Under the pieces are notes generated by a model. It did not search any database. It was given only the letters and a program-made list of their open reading frames with translations, and was not told the DNA's origin. Source: Pseudomonadota bacterium (lineage in GTDB: Bacteria; Pseudomonadota; Gammaproteobacteria; Steroidobacterales; Steroidobacteraceae). Taken from it: a stretch of DNA of 64,000 bases. The stretch spans positions 62,001 to 126,000 of the forward strand of contig JAFAGC010000010.1 of assembly GCA_023423065.1 (NCBI GenBank). Direction: 5' to 3'. How positions within the stretch are numbered: position 1 is the stretch's first letter; every line of letters begins with the position of its first letter. Below, one piece after another: positions 7,116-16,782 of this stretch. The translations under genes and the position numbers were made by a program.

Positions 7116-9934
7116 CAGAACGAGTTCACCGCGGCCGCGGCGATGGCCAGGTTGTAGAGGATGCCGGTGACCGCCTGCCACAGCGGCAACGCGGGCATGC
7201 GCTCAGTATCCAGCGGCACGACGACGGTGTCGCCCGGACGCATGGCGACGCGCCCGCTGCGGCGGAACCAGCCGCCCTCTTCGCTCGAGACGACGCTGCC
7301 GTCGGCTCTCACAACGTAAATACGGCCGCGATCCGCCTTGCGCGTCACGCCGCCGCTCAGGCCAATATAGTCGTCGCGTGACAGGGACTCGCGATAGAAG
7401 TGCGACGTATTGTTCTGCACTTCGCCGATGACCGTCACTTCCTGCTTCTGCTTCGGAATGATGAGCTGATCACCCTCTCGCAACACGACATCCGACGGCG
7501 ATCCGACCGGCGACTCGATCACCCGATTGAGATCGATGACCAGTCGGCCGACAGCTTTCGAATCCTTCAATTGATTCAGGAGTGACTGACCCACTTGTAA
7601 TGCCTGTCCGGCCTGGCCCTGGTTGGCGGCCGCGGCCTGGAGCGCGGTTGCCGCGAGATCTCCCTGCAGCCGTTCCGCCAGCTTGTCTATCTGCTGCTGC
7701 TCGCGCTCCTTCAACTCCGTGCGCGTGAAGACGGAGCCGCTCGGGAACGCGAGTGATGTGAGGCCGCCGGCGCGCTCGAGCACCGACCGCAGTGTCTCGC
7801 CACGACGGATCGGGTACGAGCCGGGGAACCGCACTTCGCCGAGCAGCGTGACCTGCTCCTGTTCACTCCACTCCGGTACTTCCTTGACGTTGAGGAAATC
7901 GAAGGGCTGCAACAGCAGGTCCGCGCTGTCATCACCGCGCAGGACCGCCGCGAGATCGATTTCCACGAGCTGCGTCTGGCGCGCGTCGGCGTCGATGCGG
8001 TAGCGGGTCAGTTCGGCCTTGGCGCCATACGCGGCATCCTGGAGTCCGCCGCCGGCACGCAGCAGGTCGCTGACGCGCATGCGCGGTTCGAGTGGATAGT
8101 CGCCGCGGGCTTTAACGCGGCCGTCGATGCGCACGATGTTGCTGGGCTGGTCGAAGCGCGACTGCCGGCGCATTTCGTTGAGCAACGGTTCAAGGACTTG
8201 TCGGCGGCCGGATTCCGTGTCGAACACGATGATGCGGTCGCGGGGCATCAGCGGAATGTTCTGCGCAGACGAGGGATCGCGCAGCGCCGCGGCGAGGTCC
8301 GCCGACACCGCGACTACGCGGCGGTCGGGCGGCAACTCGCGGCGAACGAGAATGTAGTTCAGATCCGCATTGGGCTTGAGCTCATCGATGGAGCCGAGAA
8401 CATCCGTGAGGCGCAGTCCCTCGTGCCATGCGGCCGGCGCCGGATTGAACACGTTACCCTCGACGGTGACTCCTTTGTCGAGCGTCGGACGCAGGCGAAG
8501 GATCCTGAGCGAATCGCCATTACGCAAAAGCTGGCCTTTTCCGGATGTCTCGTCGAGGCGAACGTCGAGCACTACGCGAGCGCGTTGGTCGTTGACGCGG
8601 ACCAGCGCCGCCCTGCCAATGTCCGCTTCCGCGGTCACGCCGCCCGCGAGCTTCACGATGTCGGAAACGGAGGTGTCACCTTTCAACTCGTAGATTGCGG
8701 GCCGCCGGACTTCACCATCGACGGCCACGACCGCCGACACCGGCGGAATGAAGATAACGTCGCCCGGGAGCAGCTTCGCGTCGTCGGAAGTGTCGCCGCG
8801 CAGAAGCAGGTCGTACAGGTCGAAACGCCGGATGACCGCGCCGTTGCGCTTCAACTGGATGTCGCGCATCGAACCGATGGGCTTGAGGCCGCCCGCGGCA
8901 TACAGGGCCGATGAAATCGTCGACAGGCCGCTGATCGTGTAACTGCCCGGATGGTTGGCCTCGCCCATGACGAACACGCGGATCGAACGCGTTTCGGCCA
9001 TCGTCACGCTCGCGCGTACGCCAATCATTTGGGTGGCGACGCGTTGTTCGATGTCCGCGGCCACGGCGTCGAATGAGCGGCCGCCCACGTTGATGGGCCC
9101 CAGTTCCGGGAAACTGATGCGTCCGTCACGACCGACGGTCAGCCGCAACGTGCGATTCTGGCTGCCGAACAATTGCACGCTGAAGCGATCGCCCGGGCCC
9201 ACGACGTAGTCCGCGGGAACCGGTACGTCCGTGAGCGGCGCGAAGTTCGCGATCGTGTCGCGGAACAGGTCGTAACCGAAGGGTTTAAGTCCGGCGGAGC
9301 CGGACTTTCTCACGGGAAGTTTCGTGAGTTTGATGTCGAGCTTGGAGAACACGACCATGCTCGAGAGGCGGTGAGTGGCCTTTTCTTCCTTGAGGCCGGC
9401 CAGCATGATGGGCGCAAATCCCGGCAGATGCAGCGCACCTGCGTTGTCGAGCTGATACGGGTTGCGCGAGCGGATGAGCGCGACGAGACGTTCCAGTTCC
9501 GCCTTTTCTTCGGGCTCGAGCATCGGCGCGAGCTCGCCTGGAATCGTTACGGGGGGCTGACCGGGTACCGGCGTTTCGATGCGGGGTGGTTTGTCCTTCC
9601 GGAAGTTGATGTCGATGATGACGAAGTCTTCCGGGTTGAGCTCCTGCTCGGCGAGCATGCGCTCGGCGAAGGTTTGTCTTTCGGCTCGGGACAGATCGTC
9701 CGGTTCGCGCTTTGGCCGGGTCCGGATGCCAGGCTCGGTGATGCCGGGTTCGGTAATGCTTTCCCCCAATACCATCCCGCCGAGGCCGAGCTGCTCCATC
9801 AGGGCCTGGCGATCCTCGGGACTCAAACTGCGAAGTAGCTCGATCTGGTCCGCCGTGGGAACCTGGGCCGCCGTGGGTTGCGCCAAGCCCCACAGGGCTA
9901 CCAGAGCCGCGAGTATCGAAAATCCCCTGATCAT
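7115..9934 (-). CDS. Large Wza-like polysaccharide export protein with multiple SLBB modules
   Basis: A 939-aa protein, about two and a half times the size of Wza. It has a cleavable signal peptide ending about residue 23 (no lipobox Cys) and an N-terminal region with a duplicated ITEPG. A Poly_export domain covers about 242-317 (YVVGPGDRFSV). SLBB-like modules follow around 318-397, 402-480, 487-570, 601-681, 695-825 and 833-910. The fifth is split by a helical coiled-coil insert at about 740-795. A hydrophobic C-terminal helix (about 918-937) resembles the outer-membrane-spanning helix of Wza. The ATG at 9934 shares a base with the wzi-like stop. Export of the polysaccharide is inferred from family and neighbours. 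Confidence 0.85.
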   Translation of the reverse strand: MIRGFSILAALVALWGLAQPTAAQVPTADQIELLRSLSPEDRQALMEQLGLGGMVLGESITEPGITEPGIRTRPKREPDDLSRAERQTFAERMLAEQELNPEDFVIIDINFRKDKPPRIETPVPGQPPVTIPGELAPMLEPEEKAELERLVALIRSRNPYQLDNAGALHLPGFAPIMLAGLKEEKATHRLSSMVVFSKLDIKLTKLPVRKSGSAGLKPFGYDLFRDTIANFAPLTDVPVPADYVVGPGDRFSVQLFGSQNRTLRLTVGRDGRISFPELGPINVGGRSFDAVAADIEQRVATQMIGVRASVTMAETRSIRVFVMGEANHPGSYTISGLSTISSALYAAGGLKPIGSMRDIQLKRNGAVIRRFDLYDLLLRGDTSDDAKLLPGDVIFIPPVSAVVAVDGEVRRPAIYELKGDTSVSDIVKLAGGVTAEADIGRAALVRVNDQRARVVLDVRLDETSGKGQLLRNGDSLRILRLRPTLDKGVTVEGNVFNPAPAAWHEGLRLTDVLGSIDELKPNADLNYILVRRELPPDRRVVAVSADLAAALRDPSSAQNIPLMPRDRIIVFDTESGRRQVLEPLLNEMRRQSRFDQPSNIVRIDGRVKARGDYPLEPRMRVSDLLRAGGGLQDAAYGAKAELTRYRIDADARQTQLVEIDLAAVLRGDDSADLLLQPFDFLNVKEVPEWSEQEQVTLLGEVRFPGSYPIRRGETLRSVLERAGGLTSLAFPSGSVFTRTELKEREQQQIDKLAERLQGDLAATALQAAAANQGQAGQALQVGQSLLNQLKDSKAVGRLVIDLNRVIESPVGSPSDVVLREGDQLIIPKQKQEVTVIGEVQNNTSHFYRESLSRDDYIGLSGGVTRKADRGRIYVVRADGSVVSSEEGGWFRRSGRVAMRPGDTVVVPLDTERMPALPLWQAVTGILYNLAIAAAAVNSF

Positions 9935-11403
9935 CAATATCCCTGCTGCCAAGTCATGAAACCGTGCGCGTTCGTGGACGTTTCTGGCCCGATGGCCGGG
10001 TCGAGGTACCCGAGACCTACGCTGAGTCTTCCTGCACTGAACCCTCGAGAGTAGCGTAATTCTACATTGTCGACGTCGAGCGGGACTGTGCTGATTGTGT
10101 GTTCCCCGCCGTTTCGATTGATCTCGGCGCGCCGCAGGGTAAGCTTGAAGTGGTCGCCGTTCGAAAGCGTGATCTGCCCCGTCACCGTGTACATCCGGCT
10201 GTCGTTGTCCATCGAACTGCCAATGATGCGTCCGCGATACGCATATCCCTGCGGGTAGATCGAGTTTCGATAGGCGCAATCGAATTGCGGGTCCTGCCTC
10301 GAGAAGCTGCAGGACGTGTCAGTGTATTCGGCCCCGATCCGCCATCCGCCGAGCGTGGACGAACCCCAGGTTTCGAGTCCAAACAACCCGATGAACTTCG
10401 AAGGCAATCCGCCGGCTTCGTCTTCGCCTATCCATTGCGTGTAGAACGCGAGCGGCAGCGCGCGCCAGGGAGATCGCAGACGCATGTCGTAGCCGGCCAT
10501 CTGATTTCCGGGCTGCTCCTCGTAGTCGGAGCCGTCACCCACCTGGTTGTCATTGCCCAGGACCATGTCGACGAAGGTGGACCAGTCGCAGCGCCGATCG
10601 CCGCCGCACCACTGCGCGGTTCGCGTGAGCCCGAACTCGAGCCAGTTGCGCGGCTTGAAATTCACGCGGGCGGCGAAGAATCGCACGTCGGTGACCGGCA
10701 CTCCTTCGTCCTCGGCGCGACCCATCGCGATGCTGGCGCGCCAGGGCCCGATCCACGACAGCAGGGGCGACTTGAAAGGATCGGTGTAGTTGCGCTCGAG
10801 GGTGATGGTGGGAATGGGACGCGCGTTCGTCGACAGTACGAGGCTGCCGTCCCAACCGGGACCCCACCATCGCTCCATGTATCCCACCGAGAGCATGAAG
10901 TTGCCAAAATTCACCCCGAGGTACGAACCGTCGGGACGCAACTGCTGCCCATCCACGGGATTGGCGACGTACGAGCCTTGGAGCTTGAGCGCGAAGTTCC
11001 GGCCGAGCCAACTCGCGCGCAGGGCGACTTCGCCCTCGTCTCGCGGAGAATCCGCGAACTCCCGCAGCGTGATCGGCTCGTACGCGCCGCTCACGGTCAA
11101 CCCCGCGCCGCTGAAACCAGGCAGCGCGGCCTCACGCGCGAGTCGCCTCACACGCAGCAGCGCGTTCAACGTTGCGTCGTCGAGTCCGGAGGTCTCGGCC
11201 GCGATCACGTCACGCGCGATGTCGGGCCAGGACATGGGCCACGTCGTCACGGGTCCGCGCAGGATGCCGGCGTCGGCCAACAAGTGAATATCGGAGCGGA
11301 GCGCCGCGTCTCCTGGAACGATCCAGGGATCGGCTTGCGCCGGGCCGATGCAGAAGATCGCGGCCAGGCAAGCGGCCATTCTTCGCCCGGCTGGAATTCT
11401 CAC
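9934..11403 (-). CDS. Wzi-family capsule assembly outer-membrane protein (copy 1)
   Basis: A 489-aa protein with a signal peptide (cleavage near AQA-DPW) and a body rich in alternating beta-strand sequence, as in the Wzi beta-barrel that helps retain capsule on the surface. It shares motifs with the adjacent copy, including ERWWGPG, LSTNARPIPT and PGNQMAGYDMR. The reading frame opens with GTG at 11403, which overlaps the previous stop as GTGA. An ATG eight codons in (11379) is an alternative that would shorten the n-region of the signal peptide. The final residues after ETSTNAHGFMTWQQGY end the barrel. Confidence 0.83.
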   Translation of the reverse strand: MRIPAGRRMAACLAAIFCIGPAQADPWIVPGDAALRSDIHLLADAGILRGPVTTWPMSWPDIARDVIAAETSGLDDATLNALLRVRRLAREAALPGFSGAGLTVSGAYEPITLREFADSPRDEGEVALRASWLGRNFALKLQGSYVANPVDGQQLRPDGSYLGVNFGNFMLSVGYMERWWGPGWDGSLVLSTNARPIPTITLERNYTDPFKSPLLSWIGPWRASIAMGRAEDEGVPVTDVRFFAARVNFKPRNWLEFGLTRTAQWCGGDRRCDWSTFVDMVLGNDNQVGDGSDYEEQPGNQMAGYDMRLRSPWRALPLAFYTQWIGEDEAGGLPSKFIGLFGLETWGSSTLGGWRIGAEYTDTSCSFSRQDPQFDCAYRNSIYPQGYAYRGRIIGSSMDNDSRMYTVTGQITLSNGDHFKLTLRRAEINRNGGEHTISTVPLDVDNVELRYSRGFSAGRLSVGLGYLDPAIGPETSTNAHGFMTWQQGY

Positions 11404-12899
11404 GGCTGAAATTCGTGTTGCCAGCTGATGAATCCGAAAGCCTGCCTATCGCGCCCGCCCGTGTCGGGCTCGATGGATTCGAGCCCCAGGTCGACGAAGA
11501 TGCGCTCGCCGAGCAACTTTCCTTTCCAGCCCAGCTCGATCGCCCGGTAGTTGGTCGGCACGGTGGCCACCGTGTTGCGCAGGTCGCCGAAATCGTCGCG
11601 GTTCAGCCGCGACGAGCGCGCGGTCGCCGTCCAGACCGAGCCGTCCGCGCCGGTATAAATCCCGCCCACGGCCCAGTTGTCCGCGTCGCGATCCGACGTG
11701 TGGCCGATCGAACGCCCGCGATAACGATATCCCTCGACGTTGAAGCGACCCTGGTTGTAGGCGCAGCCGTAGTACGGATCGCTCCTGCTCAGCCCCGAAC
11801 AAGTCGTCGACGCGTATTCGAGGAATCCCTGCACGATCGCGCCGTCGGAAAACGGATGCCACACCTCGAGCCCGAGCTGTCCGAGGTACTTCGCGGGTAG
11901 ATAGGATGACTCGTCCTCGCCAATGTACTGGCCATAGAGCGCGTACGGCAGGTTGCCGATCGGCGAGTTCCAGCGCAGGTCGAAGCCCGCCATCTGGTTG
12001 CCCGGCTCGTTCTCGGGCGTCGCGTCGATACCAACGTTGTCGTTGCCGGCCAGCATGTTGCCGAACACGTCGAGATCGCAGGCGAGCTGTTCCCCGCAGA
12101 ATTGCGCCGTGCGCGAAAATCCGATCTCCAATTTCCTGAACGGCATGATGACGACGCGCCAGGCCATGAACAGCGGCTTGTCGATGTCCGCGCGCTCATC
12201 TTCCATCTGGCTGACGCCGAAGCTGAAGCGCCACGGCCCGAGCCAGGACAACCATTTGCTCTCGAAGGGCCGGGCCTCGGCGCGTTCGACCATTACCGTG
12301 GGCATCGGGCGCGCGTTACTGGACAGGATGAGGCTGCTTTCGTGGCCGGGGCCCCACCAGCGGTCGAGCGCATTCGCCGACACCAGCCAGTTCGCCAGCT
12401 TGAGCGTGGCATGTGAGCCGTCGGCGCGAATTTCCTGACCATCGGACGGATCGTTGACGCCAGTAGCCCGCAAGCCCAGCGAGAACATGCCGCTGTCGAA
12501 GCGCAGACCGGCGCTGAGTTCGCCCGACTCGCGCGCCACCGTGTCGAAGTCCCTCAGCAGGCCGGGCTCACCGCCGCGAGCTGCCGTATCGAAGGCGAGC
12601 GTGCGCTCGCGCGGTTCGAGGCGCGCGCGCAAGCGATCCAGCGCCGCCATCACGGCGGAATTCGTGGCCAGGTGTTCCTTCGCGTTCGAGAACGCGTACT
12701 GCAGCGCCGCGCGTGGAATCGGCCACTGGTTCGACGGGTAGCGGATCACCTCGGCATCGTTCAGTAGCTGCAAGTCGAGCCGCAACTGCGTGTCACCCGA
12801 TTCGAACCATCCGGCATCGGCGTGCACCTGCCCGGCCAGTAGCGCGAGCACCGCGACGACGGACACGCGCAGCGTCCGCGACGATTTGCGGGCGTTCAT
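11400..12899 (-). CDS. Wzi-family capsule assembly outer-membrane protein (copy 2)
   Basis: About 499 aa, with signal peptide MNARKSSRTLRVSVVAVLAL and cleavage near VHA-DAG. The family motifs DRWWGPG, LSSNARPMPT and PGNQMAGFDLR match copy 1 at the same relative positions, so this is a tandem paralogue. The two are well diverged elsewhere, suggesting an old duplication with distinct roles rather than a recent repeat. I prefer the ATG at 12899 because it overlaps the pgi stop as ATGA; an in-frame ATG three codons upstream (12908) is possible. Its stop overlaps the start of copy 1. Confidence 0.83.
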   Translation of the reverse strand: MNARKSSRTLRVSVVAVLALLAGQVHADAGWFESGDTQLRLDLQLLNDAEVIRYPSNQWPIPRAALQYAFSNAKEHLATNSAVMAALDRLRARLEPRERTLAFDTAARGGEPGLLRDFDTVARESGELSAGLRFDSGMFSLGLRATGVNDPSDGQEIRADGSHATLKLANWLVSANALDRWWGPGHESSLILSSNARPMPTVMVERAEARPFESKWLSWLGPWRFSFGVSQMEDERADIDKPLFMAWRVVIMPFRKLEIGFSRTAQFCGEQLACDLDVFGNMLAGNDNVGIDATPENEPGNQMAGFDLRWNSPIGNLPYALYGQYIGEDESSYLPAKYLGQLGLEVWHPFSDGAIVQGFLEYASTTCSGLSRSDPYYGCAYNQGRFNVEGYRYRGRSIGHTSDRDADNWAVGGIYTGADGSVWTATARSSRLNRDDFGDLRNTVATVPTNYRAIELGWKGKLLGERIFVDLGLESIEPDTGGRDRQAFGFISWQHEFQP

Positions 12900-14533
12900 C
12901 GACGCCATGCTTGCAACTGATCCAGCAGTGGCTTCAGCATCGGGCGGACGGCGGCGGATCCGGGATCACGCACCAGGGGCAACACTTCTTCGCACATTCT
13001 CTTGCCGAGCTCCACGCCCCACTGGTCGAACGCGTTGATTCCCCAGATCACGCTCTGCACGAACACCTTGTGCTCGTACAGCGCGATCAAACCACCCAGC
13101 GTGTGCGCATCGAGTCGCTCGAAGACGACAATCGACACCGGACGGTTGCCCGCATGGACTTTGTGACTCGCGAGAAGTTCGATGCGCGCGGGCGAAACCT
13201 TGCGCTCAGTGAGCTCGCGCGTCGCCTGCTCGAGGGTGTAGCCAAACGCGAACGCCTCCGCCTGCGCGAGGCAGTTGCCGATCGCGAGCATCGCCTGTTC
13301 GGCATTGCCGCTCGAGGAGCGCGCGGGCAGCAGGAAATCAAGCGCCGCGCGCGGCGTGCCCTGGTGCAGCATCTGGAAGAACGAGTGCTGCGCGTTGTTG
13401 CCGGGCTCGCCCCAGATCACCGGCGCGGTGCCATACGAGATCGGCGAACCATCGAGCGCCACGGACTTGCCGTTGCTCTCCATGTCGAGCTGCTGCAGAT
13501 AGGCCGGGAATCGTTTGAGCCGCCCATCGTAGGGCAGCACGGCGAGCGTCGGCAGGTCGAGGAAATTGATGTTCCAAACGCCTAGCAATCCCATGAGCGT
13601 AGGCAAATTGCGATCCCACGGCGAGCCGCGGAAGTGCTCGTCCATCGCGTGCGCGCCGGCCAGCAGGTCCAGGAACGCTACGCGCCCGATGGCGATCGCC
13701 AGCGACACGCCGATCGAGGACCACAGCGAATAGCGGCCTCCGACCCAGTCCCACATCATGAAACGGTAGTTTGGATTGACGCCGAAGGCGTCCATCGCCC
13801 GAGCGTTGGTCGACACCGCGGCAAAGTGTGACGGTACCGCGGCCTCGCCCAGCTTGCCGGCGAGCCACGCGCGCGCAGTGCTCGCATTCGCCAACGTTTC
13901 CTGCGTGGTGAAAGTCTTCGAAGCCACGATGAACAAGGTGCGCGCGGGGTCGGCATCCTCGAGCGCATTGGCGAGATCGGTGCCATCGACATTCGACACG
14001 AACTTCACGCGCGGCGCGCCCGCGGTCAGCGGGTGCAATGCCTCAACCGCCATCGCAGGGCCGAGGTCAGAGCCGCCGATTCCGATGTTGATGACGGTGG
14101 TGAATGGCGCACCACCGGAGCCCTTCACGGCCCCGGAGCGAACCTGTTCGGCGAATCCAAGCATGCGCTCGCGCTCTTCGACGACCTGGCGCGCAATGTC
14201 GGCGCCGCCGGGTGAGGAATCCGAAACACCCGGCACGCGCAGTGCCGTGTGCAACACCGCGCGTCCTTCGGTCGTGTTGATCGCCTCACCGTGCCACATC
14301 GCGTCGATGTGCGTGCGCAGATCGCACGCGTCCGCGAGACCCGTGAGAAGTTTGAGCCCGTCGTCGTCGATGCGCTGCCGGGAAAAATCGAAGTACAGGC
14401 CCACTGCCTCGATCGCGAAACGCGTTCCGCGCGCCGGGTCCTGGTCGCGCAACGCGCGCAATGTCACTCCCCGGGTTTCGGCGGCGCGCGACTGGAGCGC
14501 CCGCCAGACGGCGTTCTTGTTGACCTGGGGCAT
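12896..14533 (-). CDS. pgi: Glucose-6-phosphate isomerase
   Basis: A 545-aa phosphoglucose isomerase. VGGRYSLWSSIG matches the first family signature and DQWGVELGK the second. IGIGGSDLG forms the phosphate-binding loop, and WGEPGNNAQHSF carries the catalytic Glu and His. It interconverts glucose 6-phosphate and fructose 6-phosphate, the entry to UDP-GlcNAc via GlmS. Unusually it sits inside the polysaccharide operon, 12 bases after the aminotransferase gene and overlapping the wzi-like gene by ATGA. That suggests it secures fructose 6-phosphate for sugar-nucleotide synthesis. Whether another pgi exists in the genome is unknown. Confidence 0.95.
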   Translation of the reverse strand: MPQVNKNAVWRALQSRAAETRGVTLRALRDQDPARGTRFAIEAVGLYFDFSRQRIDDDGLKLLTGLADACDLRTHIDAMWHGEAINTTEGRAVLHTALRVPGVSDSSPGGADIARQVVEERERMLGFAEQVRSGAVKGSGGAPFTTVINIGIGGSDLGPAMAVEALHPLTAGAPRVKFVSNVDGTDLANALEDADPARTLFIVASKTFTTQETLANASTARAWLAGKLGEAAVPSHFAAVSTNARAMDAFGVNPNYRFMMWDWVGGRYSLWSSIGVSLAIAIGRVAFLDLLAGAHAMDEHFRGSPWDRNLPTLMGLLGVWNINFLDLPTLAVLPYDGRLKRFPAYLQQLDMESNGKSVALDGSPISYGTAPVIWGEPGNNAQHSFFQMLHQGTPRAALDFLLPARSSSGNAEQAMLAIGNCLAQAEAFAFGYTLEQATRELTERKVSPARIELLASHKVHAGNRPVSIVVFERLDAHTLGGLIALYEHKVFVQSVIWGINAFDQWGVELGKRMCEEVLPLVRDPGSAAVRPMLKPLLDQLQAWRR

Positions 14534-14545
14534 TGGCGAGGCGAA

Positions 14546-15715
14546 TTACTTGCGGAACAGGGCCGCGATGGTATCGACAACGTACTGAAGTTGCGACACC
14601 GTTAGCTCCGGATAAATGGGCAACGCCAGCGTTTCCTGGGTCGCGCGCAGGGATTCCGGAAAATCCTGAGGCTTATGCCCCAGGTAGGCGAAACACTGCT
14701 GCATGTGCAGCGCGAGCGGATAGTAGATCTCTGTGCCGACGCCCTGCTCCGCCAGCCAGCTGCGCAACTCGTCGCGGCGCGCGGTGCGAATGCAATACTG
14801 GTTGTAGATGTGGCGGGCTCCCGCAGGCGCCGATGGCGGGGTCACCACTTTTCCACCCAGCCCGGCCCGTTTGAAGGCGTCGTCGTAGAACGCGGCATTG
14901 CGCTGGCGCGCCGCGCTCCATGCGTCGAGGTGCGGCAGTTTGACGTTGAGTACCGCCGCCTGGATCTCGTCGAGCCGGAAATTGCCTCCGATGAGTTCGT
15001 GGTAGTACTTCGGCTCCATGCCGTGCACGCGCAGCTTCATGAGCTTCGCGGCCAGGCGCTCGTCGTTCGTCACGCACATGCCCGCGTCGCCGAACGCGCC
15101 GAGGTTCTTGGTCGGGAAAAACGAGAGGCATCCGATATCGCCGATCGAACAGGCGCGACGGCCCTGCGCATCCTCGGAGCCGATCGCCTGGGCGGCGTCT
15201 TCGATGACCGAGAGTTGATGGCGCTTCGCGATCGCCATGATGCGCGTCATGTCGGCCATCTGGCCGTACAGGTGCACGGGCATGATCGCGCGTACGCGTC
15301 CGCCGGTCGTGCGATTGAACAACACGCCGTTGCGTGTTTCGCAGTGTGCTTCGACGAACTTCTCGATCGCGGCGGGCGAGATGTTGAACGTCTCGGGCTC
15401 GATGTCGACGAACACGGGCCGCGCGCCCACTCGTGCGATCGTGCCGGCGGTGGCGAAGAACGTGTACGGGCTCGTGATGACTTCGTCGCCCGCCCCGATC
15501 TCGAGCGCCATGAGCGCGATCAGCAGCGCATCGGTGCCGGAGGAAATGCCGATGCCGTACTTGCACTGCGAGTACGCGGCGGTCGCGGCCTCGAGCGCCT
15601 TCACCTCGGGACCGAGAATGAAGTACTGGGACTCGCTCACGCGCAGGATCGCGGCGTCGAGCTCGGTCTTCAGGGCACGGTATTGGGGTTTGAGATCGAG
15701 CAGTGGGACTTTCAC
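14546..15715 (-). CDS. DegT/DnrJ/EryC1/StrS-family sugar-nucleotide aminotransferase
   Basis: A 389-aa PLP enzyme of the sugar aminotransferase family. The PLP Lys is about residue 203 in FFPTKNLGAFGDAG, with IEDAAQAIG upstream and GTDALLIAL forming the phosphate-binding segment. Its overall pattern resembles WbpE-type UDP-3-keto-uronate aminotransferases, but a matching 3-oxidase (WbpB) and acetyltransferase (WbpD) are not in the window. The acceptor position is therefore unassigned. It lies 23 bases after the epimerase gene and 12 before pgi in the same operon. Confidence 0.82.
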   Translation of the reverse strand: MKVPLLDLKPQYRALKTELDAAILRVSESQYFILGPEVKALEAATAAYSQCKYGIGISSGTDALLIALMALEIGAGDEVITSPYTFFATAGTIARVGARPVFVDIEPETFNISPAAIEKFVEAHCETRNGVLFNRTTGGRVRAIMPVHLYGQMADMTRIMAIAKRHQLSVIEDAAQAIGSEDAQGRRACSIGDIGCLSFFPTKNLGAFGDAGMCVTNDERLAAKLMKLRVHGMEPKYYHELIGGNFRLDEIQAAVLNVKLPHLDAWSAARQRNAAFYDDAFKRAGLGGKVVTPPSAPAGARHIYNQYCIRTARRDELRSWLAEQGVGTEIYYPLALHMQQCFAYLGHKPQDFPESLRATQETLALPIYPELTVSQLQYVVDTIAALFRK

Positions 15716-15738
15716 AGGCCCGCAACTCTACCCGAACG

Positions 15739-16782
15739 TCAGCCCAGGTTGGTCACCCGCGTGGGTTGCGGCGCGCCGGTCTTGTAGTACTCGAGGTACC
15801 AGTCGACGAAGGCGCGGATTCCGACCTCCACGGGCGTCGCGGGCTTATACCCCACGTCGCGCACGAGATCGTCCACGTCGGCAAACGTGTCCGGGACGTC
15901 CCCAGGCTGCAGCGGCAGCAGGTTCTTCTGCGCCTTGCGACCCAGGCAATCCTCGAGGACCTCGATGTAGCGGGACAGGTCCACCGGCGCGTTGTTGCCG
16001 ATGTTGTAGATGCGGAAGGGCGCGCTGCTCGTGGCCGGGTCGGGATCGTTGCCGCTCCACTCGGGATTCGGCGCCGCGACGCGATCGCAGGCGCGCACCA
16101 CGCCCTCGGCGATGTCGGTGACGAACGTAAAGTCGCGCTTGTGGTGCCCGTTGTTGAACACGTCGATGGGCTTGCCCTCGAGGATGTTCTTCGTGAACAG
16201 GAACAGCGCCATGTCGGGTCGGCCCCAGGGACCGTACACCGTGAAGAAACGCAGGCCCGTGACGGGTAGTTTGAACAGCGCCGCGTAGTTGTGCGCCATG
16301 AGCTCGTTGGCGCGTTTCGTCGAAGCGTACAGCGACAGCGGATGGTCGACGCCTCGATGCGGCGTGAACGGCATGTTCGTGTTGAGCCCGTAAACCGAAC
16401 TCGTCGACGCGAACACCAGGTGCTCGGCGCCGTTGTGCCGGCAGCCTTCCAGCACGTTGAGCGTGCCCGTCACGTTGCTGTCGATGTAGGCCTGCGGATT
16501 CTCGAGCGAATAACGCACGCCGGCCTGGGCTGCGAGGTGGATGACGCGCGGGAACTTCTCGCGCTGGAACAGCGCCTTCATTCCGCCCTTGTCGGCGAGA
16601 TCCATCTTCACGAAACGGAACTTCGGCTCGCGCTCGAGGATCGCGAGCCGCGCGCGCTTGAGATTCGGGTCGTAGTAGTCGTTGAGATTGTCGAGACCGA
16701 CGACCTCATCGCCGCGCTCGAGCAGCTTGCGCGCGGTGTGGAATCCGATGAATCCGGCCGCGCCGGTGAGCAGGATCTTCAC
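15739..16782 (-). CDS. NAD-dependent nucleotide-sugar epimerase, UDP-glucuronate 4-epimerase type
   Basis: A 347-aa extended SDR. TGAAGFIGFH at residues 6-15 binds NAD; the catalytic Ser region is SSVYG (about 128-132) and the Tyr-Lys pair is YASTK (Y152, K156). The stretch DNLNDYYDPNLK after the Rossmann strand is characteristic of the LspL/Cap1J UDP-glucuronate 4-epimerase group rather than GalE. It overlaps the upstream dehydrogenase gene by ATGA. Together they would give a UDP-uronic acid and its C4 epimer, for example UDP-GlcNAcA to UDP-GalNAcA. The precise substrate is inferred from the TviB-like partner. Confidence 0.85.
   Translation of the reverse strand: MKILLTGAAGFIGFHTARKLLERGDEVVGLDNLNDYYDPNLKRARLAILEREPKFRFVKMDLADKGGMKALFQREKFPRVIHLAAQAGVRYSLENPQAYIDSNVTGTLNVLEGCRHNGAEHLVFASTSSVYGLNTNMPFTPHRGVDHPLSLYASTKRANELMAHNYAALFKLPVTGLRFFTVYGPWGRPDMALFLFTKNILEGKPIDVFNNGHHKRDFTFVTDIAEGVVRACDRVAAPNPEWSGNDPDPATSSAPFRIYNIGNNAPVDLSRYIEVLEDCLGRKAQKNLLPLQPGDVPDTFADVDDLVRDVGYKPATPVEVGIRAFVDWYLEYYKTGAPQPTRVTNLG

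Noticed and set aside
9720..9760. Direct repeat in the Wza-like gene (ITEPG twice).
   Set aside because: It is a single 15-base duplication in a linker and does not indicate a larger repeat array.
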